Source: a virus
IMG/VR virus record: IMGVR_UViG_3300028800_000201
Span: 1 to 37,427 of that record
DNA: 37,427 bases
Strand: one strand, 5' to 3'
The notes beneath the pieces are model-generated. The model was not told where the DNA came from and did no database searches. It saw nothing but the letters and a program-made list of their open reading frames with translations. Below, one piece after another: positions 8,165 through 15,254 of this stretch. Position numbers and translations under genes: made by a program. Each line of letters starts with the position of its first letter. Position 1 is the first letter of the stretch.

Positions 8165-9259
8165 TTACCCCTTTTCGGCCATTCGTTTTTCGACAGCCAT
8201 AATTGCGCGTTCCCGCGCAGTAAGGGCCCGTTGTACGGACCCCTGGTTTGTTAAAGTTGTTTGTTTTGGCTGTGGCTGCAGGGGACTTGCTTCTTCCGGA
8301 ATCTCTGCCGGAGGTGCCAGGCGCGACTTGATTTTGGCAAGTTTTCCAAGGGACTCGAATCTTTTGAACTCGCGGTCCACAAGTTTTTCTTCAACAAGAC
8401 GGGCGGCTTCTTCTACAGGAAGAACTTCGCCTTCTGCGTTGAAGACTTGCTTAATCAGTTCCACTACGTGCTCGGTTTGACCCGTGGCCTTAATGGTTTC
8501 AAACGCTGGATCGGAGTCGACCAAAAGCTTAGCGTCTCGTCTAATCTGATTAACTGCGGCGTCATATTGTTGAGAATCCCGTTTAGTGAATTGCTCATCA
8601 ACGCCAGCAAGTCTTGCTTCCAGAGATGCAATCTTGTCCAAAAGGGCTTGATTGGGATCTGGGGCAACTTGGTTTAACTGTAATTCAACCAAGCGATCGT
8701 AAGTGACGCCTGCTTCGGTAAGGGCTTTTAATGGGTCAGAAGTTAGAAGTGATTTTGGGACGTACTCAGCCTCACGTTGCTTCAAGGCGTCTTCGCGCAT
8801 TTTGAGCTCTTGCCGGGCTCTCCGTATCGCCTTCTCTTGTTTTGCGAGAGCGACGAATTGAGGACTCAGGGGTTGGCTGGTTGCTTCAACCTGTGCCGGA
8901 GGCTCAACATTATTGTTTGATTGAGACAATTCTGGTGCGACGGCTCCGGGTGCTAAGCCTGAAGGCTGCGGGGGAAATTCAGTTGGCGCTTCTTGCCGCG
9001 CGGAGGTTCTGCCTTGCGGTTGGGGAGTTGGAAATTTTTGAAGAGCGGCATATTCTTCAGCGCGCGCAGAGCTCCCAGCGCGTCTGGGAGCCTGTGGTGT
9101 TGGAGGCGGAGCTTTTGACAGTTTGTCTTTAAGAGCTGCGACTCTTGCCGAACTTGTTGTGGGTTTTCCATAATTCACTTGTGGCCGCGCCGGGGGCGTT
9201 GCGACAGGTTGTGGATTTGATGGATTACTCTTAGCTTTGGGCGTGATGTTTAGCGCCAT
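8165..9259 (-). CDS. Capsid scaffolding protein
   Basis: The protein has 364 aa, ATG 9259, with AAGGAAG ahead. The first 130 residues are a Pro/Gln/Ala-rich disordered region. Residues about 132-167 form a charged coiled coil (ALAKQEKAIRRARQELK). The C-terminal third is helical and ends in a basic helix (ALTARERAIMAVEKRMAEKG), as in many scaffolds that bind capsid protein through a basic C-terminal helix. It sits between portal and capsid. No protease gene is visible, so release rather than cleavage of the scaffold is likely. Confidence 0.8.
   Translation of the reverse strand: MALNITPKAKSNPSNPQPVATPPARPQVNYGKPTTSSARVAALKDKLSKAPPPTPQAPRRAGSSARAEEYAALQKFPTPQPQGRTSARQEAPTEFPPQPSGLAPGAVAPELSQSNNNVEPPAQVEATSQPLSPQFVALAKQEKAIRRARQELKMREDALKQREAEYVPKSLLTSDPLKALTEAGVTYDRLVELQLNQVAPDPNQALLDKIASLEARLAGVDEQFTKRDSQQYDAAVNQIRRDAKLLVDSDPAFETIKATGQTEHVVELIKQVFNAEGEVLPVEEAARLVEEKLVDREFKRFESLGKLAKIKSRLAPPAEIPEEASPLQPQPKQTTLTNQGSVQRALTARERAIMAVEKRMAEKG
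8915..8930 (-). promoter_or_regulatory. Degenerate copy of the 16-bp motif inside the scaffold gene
   Basis: The minus strand reads TTGTCTCAATCAAACA, 14 of 16 bases equal to the motif, followed by AATAATGTTGAG, close to the flank of copy B. It lies in the scaffold coding sequence about 750 bp before the capsid start and could boost capsid expression. It may also be chance, since it encodes Leu-Ser-Gln in frame. Confidence 0.3.
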
Positions 9260-9307
9260 AGGTAACTTCCTTGTGGTTTAAACGTCGCTTCGTTTTGGTT
9301 TTTGAAA

Positions 9308-11236
9308 TTAGGCGGCAGCTTGTGTTTGAGGCAGCATTGGGCTTTGTGGAAGAGATTGCGGGACAGCAAGTCCATTTGCTGGCTGCGGCGGCTGAGCCGA
9401 GGCTCCCATTGGAGGGGGCGGCATAGCTGCGGTTTTTAAATCCTGTAATTTTGTCCACCAATCGCGAAGCTTCTGCATCTTCGTCTCTTCAAGTTTGCAG
9501 GTTGCGTAGAGGTTGATGTATTGGGTCACGATAGTTTCGCATTTGGGAATAAACATGAATTCATCGGGCGGCTCAAATTTCCCCGTCTCAACTATGTCGT
9601 CCAACTGACAATAAATTCTTTCTTGCATCGCATTCTTTAATGTCTCGATTTGACCAAGGTCCGGGAAATCGAGAAGGCGCATGCCGTCTTCGATTGAGAC
9701 CATGTTGGATTGAATCCATTCCGTGACCGTTGCGAGTCTTCCCGCTGGATCCTTTGGAAGTGAGGATTCCGAATAGGCCTGAATGACGAATGGATCTTCT
9801 AGGAGTGTGAGCTTTGGCAAATCAATCGACTTGGTTCCTTTTCGGCGGTCTGTGTAGATCGTTTGATAGGCACCGAACTCTTCTGCGATGTCTTTTGCCT
9901 CGTCAATGACGTGATAAGCTAAGTCCACGTAAAAATTAGAATATCTGCGCTCCAAAGCTGCAAACCGTTCTGCGTTCACGTCGTTGTAAACTCTTTGCGC
10001 TTCGCCCGAATTTAAACCGGCGGGTTTTTGAGAAGTTGCGGATAGCATCGAGAGGCCTTCTTGCTGGAAGCCGTATTTAATGATGCGATCTCTTTCTTCA
10101 TAAAGGTCTTCGGCATTAGAAGGTGCGGTGTGGAAAATCGGGGCGGATCCTCTGTATGGGATGCAAGTACCGATTTTATTGTTGAAGTTGGCCTTATTGA
10201 TTTTTGAGCCTTCTTCATAGAACACACGTGGAACGCCGCAGAGTTTAATGGATTTGGAAATGGTATCCAGAAGTGAGTTCAGCTCTAACTGCGTTCCCAT
10301 CAACGCTTCGCCAGTTCCCTTACTCCAGAATCCTAATTGACGCTTGTGGTGATGAAGGAAGACAAATGGGAAATCGGGTTTATCCCAAACTTCTCCGAAA
10401 AGTTCGCCTGAGCTACAAGCAATCGAGTGGTAACCGTCGCCAGAATTTTCACCGGAGGGAAGGGACCAACCTTCAACAACCATGACTAGGTCTGATACCG
10501 TTTTGGAGGCGTCGGTTGAACTATCGATTGTCGCCTTCTCCGCGGTTTCAGCCTTTTTCTTGTCTTTCGGGAAGGTTGCTTCAAGGACGGACCTATCCCA
10601 AAGTTGGACTTGATAGAGACGTCTTGGATCGCCAAAGGCAGATTCTTGAAGGTCTACAAAGAGTTCCGTGAGAAGAACTCTCGAGATTGCGACTTTTTTT
10701 CTATCTTGAGAGCGGTGAATTTTAAGGCAGCCAGTCCCCTGAACAAGTGCATCGGTTAGAATGTACTCGCCAACTTCATAGGCCTTGGTCTGATAAAACT
10801 CCCCAAGGATGAAGTTATTTAGTTTCTTTGCAAGATTTCTTTCTTTGTAATCAGAATTGTCAGTCAAAAAGACGGGCGTGGGGCGGTTCTGTGTGAGGCG
10901 GCTAACGAGGGTATCGACGACACTTGAAACCAAGTTGAACGTCGGTCGGTTTGGGGGAAGGGTTGACTGGGAATCTAGCTTTGAAAGATTTGCTCCAACA
11001 AAAGAATAAAGGGACTGGCCGCCATAAAGTCTTGCAAATTGCGCGGCTTCTCTTTGTCGCCAGGCTTGGCCTTGTTTAAGATATGCGACAGTTTTGCAAA
11101 GTTCTTCGGCGCGCTGAGTATCATCCTTAGCTTCCCACCAACGAAAGCCCTTATTGCCAATAAACATCGAGTCTTTTGTCTTGTAAGTCTTTGAGACTCT
11201 CTCGGGCTTTTGCTTTATGGAGGTTTTTAGCGCCAT
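9308..11236 (-). CDS. Portal protein
   Basis: The protein has 642 aa, ATG 11236. It is the usual size for podovirus portals, with mixed helical and beta content: FNLVSSVVDTLVSRLTQNRP (membrane-free helix), then a beta clip (AISRVLLTELFVDLQESAF), then GFWSKGTGEALMGTQLELN. LNSGEAQRVYNDVNAERF fits a portal crown/stem helix. The last 40 residues are Pro/Gln/Met-rich (MPPPPMGASAQPPQPANG) and probably disordered. The gene order terminase, portal, scaffold, capsid is conserved here apart from the inserted plus-strand block. Confidence 0.85.
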   Translation of the reverse strand: MALKTSIKQKPERVSKTYKTKDSMFIGNKGFRWWEAKDDTQRAEELCKTVAYLKQGQAWRQREAAQFARLYGGQSLYSFVGANLSKLDSQSTLPPNRPTFNLVSSVVDTLVSRLTQNRPTPVFLTDNSDYKERNLAKKLNNFILGEFYQTKAYEVGEYILTDALVQGTGCLKIHRSQDRKKVAISRVLLTELFVDLQESAFGDPRRLYQVQLWDRSVLEATFPKDKKKAETAEKATIDSSTDASKTVSDLVMVVEGWSLPSGENSGDGYHSIACSSGELFGEVWDKPDFPFVFLHHHKRQLGFWSKGTGEALMGTQLELNSLLDTISKSIKLCGVPRVFYEEGSKINKANFNNKIGTCIPYRGSAPIFHTAPSNAEDLYEERDRIIKYGFQQEGLSMLSATSQKPAGLNSGEAQRVYNDVNAERFAALERRYSNFYVDLAYHVIDEAKDIAEEFGAYQTIYTDRRKGTKSIDLPKLTLLEDPFVIQAYSESSLPKDPAGRLATVTEWIQSNMVSIEDGMRLLDFPDLGQIETLKNAMQERIYCQLDDIVETGKFEPPDEFMFIPKCETIVTQYINLYATCKLEETKMQKLRDWWTKLQDLKTAAMPPPPMGASAQPPQPANGLAVPQSLPQSPMLPQTQAAA

Positions 11237-11239
11237 ACT

Positions 11240-11470
11240 TTATTGCTCTTGTGGAACCGTTGGAACTGGACCGCCTGAGGAGTAGTACATCTTTTCCTCG
11301 TCGGTCATTTCGTCCCAGGTTTTTTCTTGTGGCGCGCTAGAAGATTCCTGCGAAGACCTGGACTCGGGCACCATTTCGGAAAGTTCTAATTTGAGATCTG
11401 AACTCTCGTATTTCAAAACGCCTTGGGCGCGCAAAAGCTTTAAAAGCTCTTTCAATTCTTTTGTGGTCAT
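11240..11470 (-). CDS. Small acidic protein before the portal gene
   Basis: The protein has 76 aa, ATG 11470, overlapping the previous stop by one base (TAATG), with AAAGGCGG upstream. It has an N-terminal amphipathic helix (TKELKELLKLLRAQGVLKY), a Ser/Gln linker, and an acidic tail (WDEMTDEEKMYYSSGG). I do not recognise a family with a known function. The position three bases before the portal gene suggests an assembly or packaging accessory. Confidence 0.6.
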   Translation of the reverse strand: MTTKELKELLKLLRAQGVLKYESSDLKLELSEMVPESRSSQESSSAPQEKTWDEMTDEEKMYYSSGGPVPTVPQEQ

Positions 11471-12132
11471 TATGACCGCCTTTTCATTTTTCTTTCTTTA
11501 AGGATTTGGCCAACGAGGGATTGATCGTCCAGGGAGCTGGACTCTACGTCGTGCTCTTCATCTTCGCGGGTATGGACGGGTTCCATATTGATGCGCGTTT
11601 CAAAATCATCGCTTACGGGCTCTGTGACATATCCGCCTTCGGCAAGCTTTCGGCGTTTTCTATCGTCAAGAATTTGCTGCAGAATACTGGGCTCTGCGTG
11701 ATCGTCTGCTTGTGCCTCTTCTAATTGTGTTTGGCGGACATCCTTTTGGATGTATCCGCCCTGAGCATATTTGGCTTTATCGGATTGCGGCATTCCAACT
11801 TTTCTGGCTTCTACTTCTCCGCCCGCATAGTAAACGTCTTCATCTTCTTCATCGCGTTCCATTTCCATTGTGTCTCTGGCATCGTCTTCATCGATGTGGC
11901 CGCCGTGGGCAAGCTTTGCGACTTCTGATTGGTTGTCGCCAGGGGAATATTCGATTTTCTCATCGCGCATCATGTCCGAAGGCATCGACTCTTCATGCTC
12001 AGGATGCATTTCCTCATTAACTTCTCCGCCGTGGGCCATACATTTTCCGCCCTTAGCCATGCAATCGGGGCATCCGACTTTTCCTTTTTTCTTCATGTTG
12101 TAGGCCATAGCCAAGTCCGGTCGGTTTTTCAT
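11470..12132 (-). CDS. Gly-Gly repeat acidic protein in the packaging/head module
   Basis: The protein has 220 aa, ATG 12132 (ATGA overlap with the previous gene). It is very rich in Asp/Glu, His and Met. It carries five spaced repeats of the form (A/E/Q)-x0-1-GG-x-(V/I): AHGGEV, AHGGHI, YAGGEV, AQGGYI and AEGGYV. The N-terminus has CPDCMAKGGKC, a possible metal-binding pair. Proteins with 'YAxGGxV' repeats are frequent upstream of portal genes in uncultured phages, but no function is known to me. A flexible virion or packaging component is a guess. Confidence 0.6.
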   Translation of the reverse strand: MKNRPDLAMAYNMKKKGKVGCPDCMAKGGKCMAHGGEVNEEMHPEHEESMPSDMMRDEKIEYSPGDNQSEVAKLAHGGHIDEDDARDTMEMERDEEDEDVYYAGGEVEARKVGMPQSDKAKYAQGGYIQKDVRQTQLEEAQADDHAEPSILQQILDDRKRRKLAEGGYVTEPVSDDFETRINMEPVHTREDEEHDVESSSLDDQSLVGQILKERKMKRRS

Positions 12133-12362
12133 TCGTCACCCTCTTCGTCTTCTTCGTTAGGGCCCTCTTCATGGGGCATGGAATCTAAAAGGTAGAAAGC
12201 GCTCTCAAGCGCCAGGGCGACAGAGCGTGCGTCCTTAGCTTCGACGGCTCGCATAAGTTCGGCTGAAGCCTCAAGAAGGCCCGGACTGACTGCTTCCGCA
12301 AATCTGTGATCGACTGCGACTCCGACTTGCGTTTTTTTCTTCAAAAATGGAAGAACTGGCAA
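12129..12362 (-). CDS. Small protein opening the portal operon (TTG start likely)
   Basis: No ATG is available. TTG 12362 is preceded by GAGG five bases away and gives 77 aa. A second TTG at 12386 would touch the 16-bp motif and has no ribosome site. The protein has a helical core (GLLEASAELMRAVEAKDARS, then VALALESAFYLLDSM) and an acidic tail (EEGPNEEDEEGDE). It ends in an ATGA overlap with the next gene. The function is unknown. Confidence 0.6.
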   Translation of the reverse strand: MPVLPFLKKKTQVGVAVDHRFAEAVSPGLLEASAELMRAVEAKDARSVALALESAFYLLDSMPHEEGPNEEDEEGDE

Positions 12363-12389
12363 AAAAACCTCGATATATTGGTTCAATAC

Positions 12390-12405
12390 TGTGTAATTGA
12401 GACAA
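12390..12405 (-). promoter_or_regulatory. 16-bp conserved motif, copy C (candidate late promoter)
   Basis: The minus strand reads TTGTCTCAATTACACA, then GTATTG, at the head of the portal operon. If it is a promoter, transcription would begin near 12380 and leave a short leader with GAGG before the TTG start at 12362. Confidence 0.75.
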
Positions 12406-12415
12406 AACGGTGCGG

Positions 12416-12444
12416 TTGACGAATTAAGTGCATTGCATTACGTT
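12416..12444 (+). promoter_or_regulatory. Possible sigma70-like promoter for the plus-strand micro-gene operon
   Basis: TTGACG (12416-12421), 17 bases, then TACGTT (12439-12444). The -35 box is good and the -10 weak. It faces the 20-gene operon that begins at 12565, and it lies back to back with motif copy C. Confidence 0.4.
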
Positions 12445-12467
12445 ATGGGCTTCGCCAGTGCCCATAA
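12443..12467. promoter_or_regulatory. Perfect 8-bp stem hairpin in the divergent control region
   Basis: TTATGGGC (12443-12450) pairs with GCCCATAA (12460-12467) around the loop TTCGCCAGT. On the plus strand GTTTTGGAGCC and seven Ts follow, separated from the stem, so it could be an attenuator. It could also protect a 5' mRNA end or bind a regulator between the two divergent operons. Confidence 0.5.
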
Positions 12468-12564
12468 GTTTTGGAGCCTTTTTTTGATGAGAAAGAATTC
12501 CGATTCATCCGTGGGTTAAATGTCTCGGGAAGGTTACCGGCTGGCGAATCGTTTGGGGGAGAAT

Positions 12565-12864
12565 ATGAAACCTCTTTACTACATCTTAGATGAAAACCAC
12601 AACGTCGTTGTAGAGCCAGACGTTCACAAATGGGCGAAACAGTTTGAGGATATAGGGGCCCGAATAGTAAAAAAGACTAATCTCGCAGATTGCCAAGTGA
12701 GCACAGTGTTTTTAGCCATCGATCATTCCTTTCTTGATGATCAGCAACCAGTTCTTTTTGAGACAATGGTGTTTGGCGGCGAGTATGACGGCGAACAATT
12801 CAGATATCATACTTGGGATGAAGCGGTTGAAGGTCATAAAAAAACCGTGGAGAAATGTAAATGA
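12565..12864 (+). CDS. Conserved phage protein of unknown function, first micro-operon gene
   Basis: The protein has 99 aa from ATG 12565, where GGGGGAGAAT provides the ribosome site; the longer upstream frame lacks one. The sequence MKPLYYILDENHNVVVEPDV, then KWAKQF, VSTVFLAIDHSF and LFETMVFGGEYDGE, is a pattern I recognise from many unrelated phages, always small and without a known role. Soluble, one domain. It starts a chain of genes joined by 4-bp overlaps. Confidence 0.75.
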   Translation: MKPLYYILDENHNVVVEPDVHKWAKQFEDIGARIVKKTNLADCQVSTVFLAIDHSFLDDQQPVLFETMVFGGEYDGEQFRYHTWDEAVEGHKKTVEKCK

Positions 12865-13040
12865 CTCCACAAGAAGAACTACAGCGCATCGCGGAGAAGC
12901 AGGCCGATATGATTTTCAAACTTGAGCAAGACTTAAAAACCGCAGACAAGATTATCGAGTATATCGGCGGCTGCATGGTTTTTCTTGGCGGCGCTCTTAT
13001 TTGGTTTGTCGTAGCCCAGATTCATGCGGGGAAGATGTGA
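12861..13040 (+). CDS. Small membrane protein with N-terminal coil
   Basis: The protein has 59 aa, ATG 12861 in an ATGA overlap. Residues 1-36 are a charged helix (PQEELQRIAEKQADMIFKLE). Residues about 38-54 are hydrophobic (IGGCMVFLGGALIWFVV), one membrane helix. It resembles small phage membrane proteins with a cytoplasmic coil and could be an accessory holin or exclusion factor. The function is not readable. Confidence 0.65.
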   Translation: MTPQEELQRIAEKQADMIFKLEQDLKTADKIIEYIGGCMVFLGGALIWFVVAQIHAGKM

Positions 13041-13366
13041 AGTTCAAAATCGGCGATAAAGTTGTGGTGTATATGAGTTCAGAAGGAATTCCGGTAAGAC
13101 TTTTAGGAGTTGTAACAGATATACAACGATTACCATCACGAGCCCCATTAGATACAGAATATTTATTGGTAGACTACGGTCGTGGAAGTGTAGCATTTCA
13201 CCCCAAACAATGCCGTCTCTTGAAGAAGAAAGAGCGGAAGAGGGTTTGGATGGACCCAGCATCATATAAATCGTTTTATAACGGACTGGATTCATGGCAG
13301 GTTTGGAATAGGAATACCAAGCAAGAGAAAGATTGGATTGAATTCATCGAGGTGAAGAAGAAATGA
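13037..13366 (+). CDS. SH3-like small basic protein
   Basis: The protein has 109 aa from GTG 13037 (GTGA overlap, GGGGAAG upstream). The N-terminus, FKIGDKVVVYMSSEGIPVRL, followed by GVVTDIQRLPS and YLLVDYGRGSVAFHPKQCRL, looks like a small SH3/KOW-type barrel. The C-terminal half is Lys/Trp-rich (DSWQVWNRNTKQEKDWIEF). It could bind nucleic acid; that is inference. Confidence 0.6.
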   Translation: MKFKIGDKVVVYMSSEGIPVRLLGVVTDIQRLPSRAPLDTEYLLVDYGRGSVAFHPKQCRLLKKKERKRVWMDPASYKSFYNGLDSWQVWNRNTKQEKDWIEFIEVKKK

Positions 13367-13470
13367 ACTATACGTATGTCTGCCAAGATTGTTGGAACAA
13401 AGGGATAAAAGCTAAACATATTAGCCAAGGAGTTTGTGAAGCCTGTGGCTCTCCAAACAAAAAGAAATGA
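13363..13470 (+). CDS. 35-aa zinc-ribbon micro-protein
   Basis: ATG 13363 (ATGA overlap). The sequence has CQDC, 15 residues, then CEAC, a C-x2-C / C-x2-C ribbon. It contains no other domain. Placement in an unbroken chain of overlapping genes and the paired Cys support real coding. Confidence 0.65.
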   Translation: MNYTYVCQDCWNKGIKAKHISQGVCEACGSPNKKK

Positions 13471-13682
13471 AATGGCTTAATAAGAAAAATAAAGAGGAGC
13501 TGGTTGCTAGACAGAATTGGGAAATATCAATGGAGTTAATAAAAACCAAAACCGAATCTGAAATGTGGAAAGAACGCGGAAACAGGTGGCAAATTTCTTT
13601 TGAAGAGTTAAGACAAGAAAACCAGCGCTTAAGAGAATTTATTCTTAAATTATCCGAAACTAATTTAAAAAGGATGCCATGA
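13467..13682 (+). CDS. Small coiled-coil protein
   Basis: The protein has 71 aa, ATG 13467 (ATGA overlap). Almost the whole length is a charged helix (WEISMELIKTKTESEMWKER, then ISFEELRQENQRLREFILKL) with heptad-like spacing. It is probably an oligomeric coil. The function is unknown. Confidence 0.6.
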   Translation: MKWLNKKNKEELVARQNWEISMELIKTKTESEMWKERGNRWQISFEELRQENQRLREFILKLSETNLKRMP

Positions 13683-13927
13683 GACGATTCCGATTCAAGC
13701 CAGAGGATTTTGATGTTTACTGCACCGAAATAGGAGACAGGGATAATAGCCAATGCATAGAGGCTGCCAATAAAGCCAACGAACTCTTAGAAGCGCATGA
13801 GAAGACGTTGCCGAGGGTGTATGGAATTCCAGAACCCGCAGAAGGTTGGAATGGGTACAATGTTTGCACAGATACCCACACCGCATTGTTATACAACGTT
13901 GAACAGATTGGGGAGGAGATAAAGTGA
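13679..13927 (+). CDS. Small unknown protein
   Basis: The protein has 82 aa, ATG 13679 (ATGA overlap). It contains NKANELLEAHEKTLPRVYG, then GWNGYNVCTDTHTALLYNVE. The N-terminus MRRFRFKPEDF resembles small proteins of other phages, but I cannot name a function. Three Cys are unpaired. Confidence 0.55.
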   Translation: MRRFRFKPEDFDVYCTEIGDRDNSQCIEAANKANELLEAHEKTLPRVYGIPEPAEGWNGYNVCTDTHTALLYNVEQIGEEIK

Positions 13928-14010
13928 AAAAAGCCAAGTGTTACATTTGTGGAGCAGAGTCAATTGGAAATTTATACTGCAAAACTTGTGGGGCCATTTT
14001 ACCCAAATGA
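13924..14010 (+). CDS. 28-aa zinc-ribbon micro-protein
   Basis: GTG 13924 (GTGA overlap). The sequence is MKKAKCYICGAESIGNLYCK followed by TCGAILPK: two C-x2-C knuckles 11 residues apart, and nothing else. It is the first half of a gene pair that is repeated in tandem downstream. Confidence 0.6.
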   Translation: MKKAKCYICGAESIGNLYCKTCGAILPK

Positions 14011-14258
14011 AATCCCCACTACAAATTGCAAAAGAACTTCAAGAATTGCTTATTTTTTCGGATGGCCGGTTTGGCACTAGATATGAAAATCAAAATCCAG
14101 CAAACACAAGATTACATGATTTTTTAACGAGAACAATACTTAAAATCCTCGCCGAAGCCGTCGTGAAGCTGACGGAGGAGAATGAAGAGCTTAAAAAAGT
14201 CGTAGACCAACGGCCGTGGGATGAAAAGTGGAATGTGCAAAGCATTGGTGAAGAATGA
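14007..14258 (+). CDS. Small helical protein, paralogue of the 14353 gene
   Basis: The protein has 83 aa, ATG 14007 (ATGA overlap). It starts MKSPLQIAKELQELL and ends with AEAVVKLTEENEELKKVVDQ and a WDEK motif. The latter stretch is shared almost exactly with the next-but-one gene. It is mainly helical and soluble. Function unknown. Confidence 0.6.
   Translation: MKSPLQIAKELQELLIFSDGRFGTRYENQNPANTRLHDFLTRTILKILAEAVVKLTEENEELKKVVDQRPWDEKWNVQSIGEE
14148..14228 (+). repeat. 81-bp direct repeat, copy 1
   Basis: This copy is 79/81 identical to 14473-14553. The only changes are t/c inside a Leu/Pro codon and c/t inside an Arg/Trp codon. It encodes the shared AEAVVKLTEEN...WDEK segment. Confidence 0.9.
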
Positions 14259-14356
14259 TTAGAATGAAATGTCCAGGCTGCCAAGAAATAGTTTTTATTA
14301 TCTATAAACCATTTGGTTTTTGTTTTGGGTGTGAAAGCACGAGAATTAAACAATGA
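14255..14356 (+). CDS. 33-aa zinc-ribbon micro-protein
   Basis: ATG 14255 (ATGA overlap). MIRMKCPGCQEIVFI, then CFGCEST: C-x2-C, 14 residues, C-x2-C. The tail is basic. It is the zinc partner in the second copy of the duplicated gene pair. Confidence 0.6.
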   Translation: MIRMKCPGCQEIVFIIYKPFGFCFGCESTRIKQ

Positions 14357-14772
14357 AATCCGCACTCGAAATTGCGAAAGAAGTTTTGGACGCAAGAAAG
14401 TCTCGGGCACTTGATACCTTTCCTGAATCCGGGAACTACAATGACTGGTATCCGTTCTCTTGTGTTTTTGACCTCGCCGAAGCCGTCGTGAAGCTGACGG
14501 AGGAGAATGAAGAGCCTAAAAAAGTCGTAGACCAATGGCCGTGGGATGAAAAGGACGGCGGGTGGTTCATCATAAAGAAAAAAGGTGTCCCAGCAGCGGC
14601 AGAAGCATTTTTATTGGAATTTAAACAACAATCCCAAGCCCTGAAAGAAGCTATGGGAATTGTGAGAATGGCGGCATCTACTCAAGCAGATCCGAAGCAC
14701 GATAGACCGATTTATCCACATCTAATCGAATGCGCACAAGAATGGCTCGAGAAATACGGAACAAAGAAATGA
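14353..14772 (+). CDS. Helical protein, longer paralogue of the 14007 gene
   Basis: The protein has 139 aa, ATG 14353 (ATGA overlap). It starts MKSALEIAKEVLDARKS, similar to the 14007 product, and has the shared AEAVVKLTEEN block. It then has a unique region (GGWFIIKKKGVPAAAEAFLL) and ends HLIECAQEWLEKYGTKK. The ordering shows a duplicated gene pair followed by divergence or fusion of the second copy. Function unknown. Confidence 0.65.
   Translation: MKSALEIAKEVLDARKSRALDTFPESGNYNDWYPFSCVFDLAEAVVKLTEENEEPKKVVDQWPWDEKDGGWFIIKKKGVPAAAEAFLLEFKQQSQALKEAMGIVRMAASTQADPKHDRPIYPHLIECAQEWLEKYGTKK
14473..14553 (+). repeat. 81-bp direct repeat, copy 2
   Basis: Second copy of the 81-bp segment at 14148-14228, with two substitutions. 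The near identity indicates a recent duplication or gene conversion inside the micro-gene block. Confidence 0.9.
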
Positions 14773-14864
14773 CCTACGCAAAAGTATGCGCGATTTGCAA
14801 TAAAACCTATGTAAAGGAAACGGGTAAACCTTACCTAAGAATTTGTGAGAAATGTAAGAAATGA
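14769..14864 (+). CDS. 31-aa zinc-ribbon micro-protein
   Basis: ATG 14769 (ATGA overlap). The sequence carries CAIC, 15 residues, then CEKC, with Lys-rich flanks. It is one of at least five ribbon proteins of under 70 residues in this operon. Confidence 0.6.
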   Translation: MTYAKVCAICNKTYVKETGKPYLRICEKCKK

Positions 14865-14953
14865 AAGACCACTTCCTCCAAGTCACCTGCATCATAGGAA
14901 TCATTGGCTGGGGTGTATTTCTATTCTGGCTATTAGGCGGAGGATACTCGTGA
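14861..14953 (+). CDS. 30-aa single-pass membrane peptide
   Basis: ATG 14861 (ATGA overlap). After MKDHF, residues 6-26 (LQVTCIIGIIGWGVFLFWLL) form one membrane helix. The C-terminus is GGGYS. It is tiny, with no soluble domain; it may modulate a membrane protein. Confidence 0.55.
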   Translation: MKDHFLQVTCIIGIIGWGVFLFWLLGGGYS

Positions 14954-15144
14954 GCGAAAGACCCACCCATTTTAAATGTGATATGTGTAATACTCTTCAC
15001 GAAAAGAATTGGGATGCCGAAGATGCTATGCGTGAAGAAGCTAGAAAGAATTTCGGTGAAGATTTCTTTGAAAGAGATGATCAAGCCAGTGTTTGCGACG
15101 ATTGTTATAACCAATTAAAAATAGAACACCCAGAACTTTTATGA
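14950..15144 (+). CDS. 64-aa Cys-pair protein with acidic spacer
   Basis: GTG 14950 (GTGA overlap). CDMC and CDDC lie 36 residues apart, separated by a charged helix (DAEDAMREEARKNFGEDFFE). This is a split zinc ribbon. I recognise the style 'CDxC...EEARxNFG...CDDCY' from other phage proteins without known function. Confidence 0.65.
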   Translation: MSERPTHFKCDMCNTLHEKNWDAEDAMREEARKNFGEDFFERDDQASVCDDCYNQLKIEHPELL

Positions 15145-15254
15145 AACACATTTGGATTAGATGGAAGGCGGGATACAAGGCGTGTAAGAATTGTCTTATT
15201 GTAAAAAACGCTTATCCTAAAATAACCAAAACATGTCCGGGGAAGCCGAAATGA
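15141..15254 (+). CDS. 37-aa basic Cys peptide
   Basis: ATG 15141 (ATGA overlap). It has CKNC and a single later Cys (KTCPGKPK), and is very basic. It may be a degenerate zinc ribbon or bind nucleic acid. It overlaps the next ATG. Confidence 0.5.
   Translation: MKHIWIRWKAGYKACKNCLIVKNAYPKITKTCPGKPK

Noticed and set aside
8261-8677. 138-codon plus-strand frame opposite the scaffold gene
   Set aside because: Shadow frame of a helical, low-complexity gene; no ribosome site.
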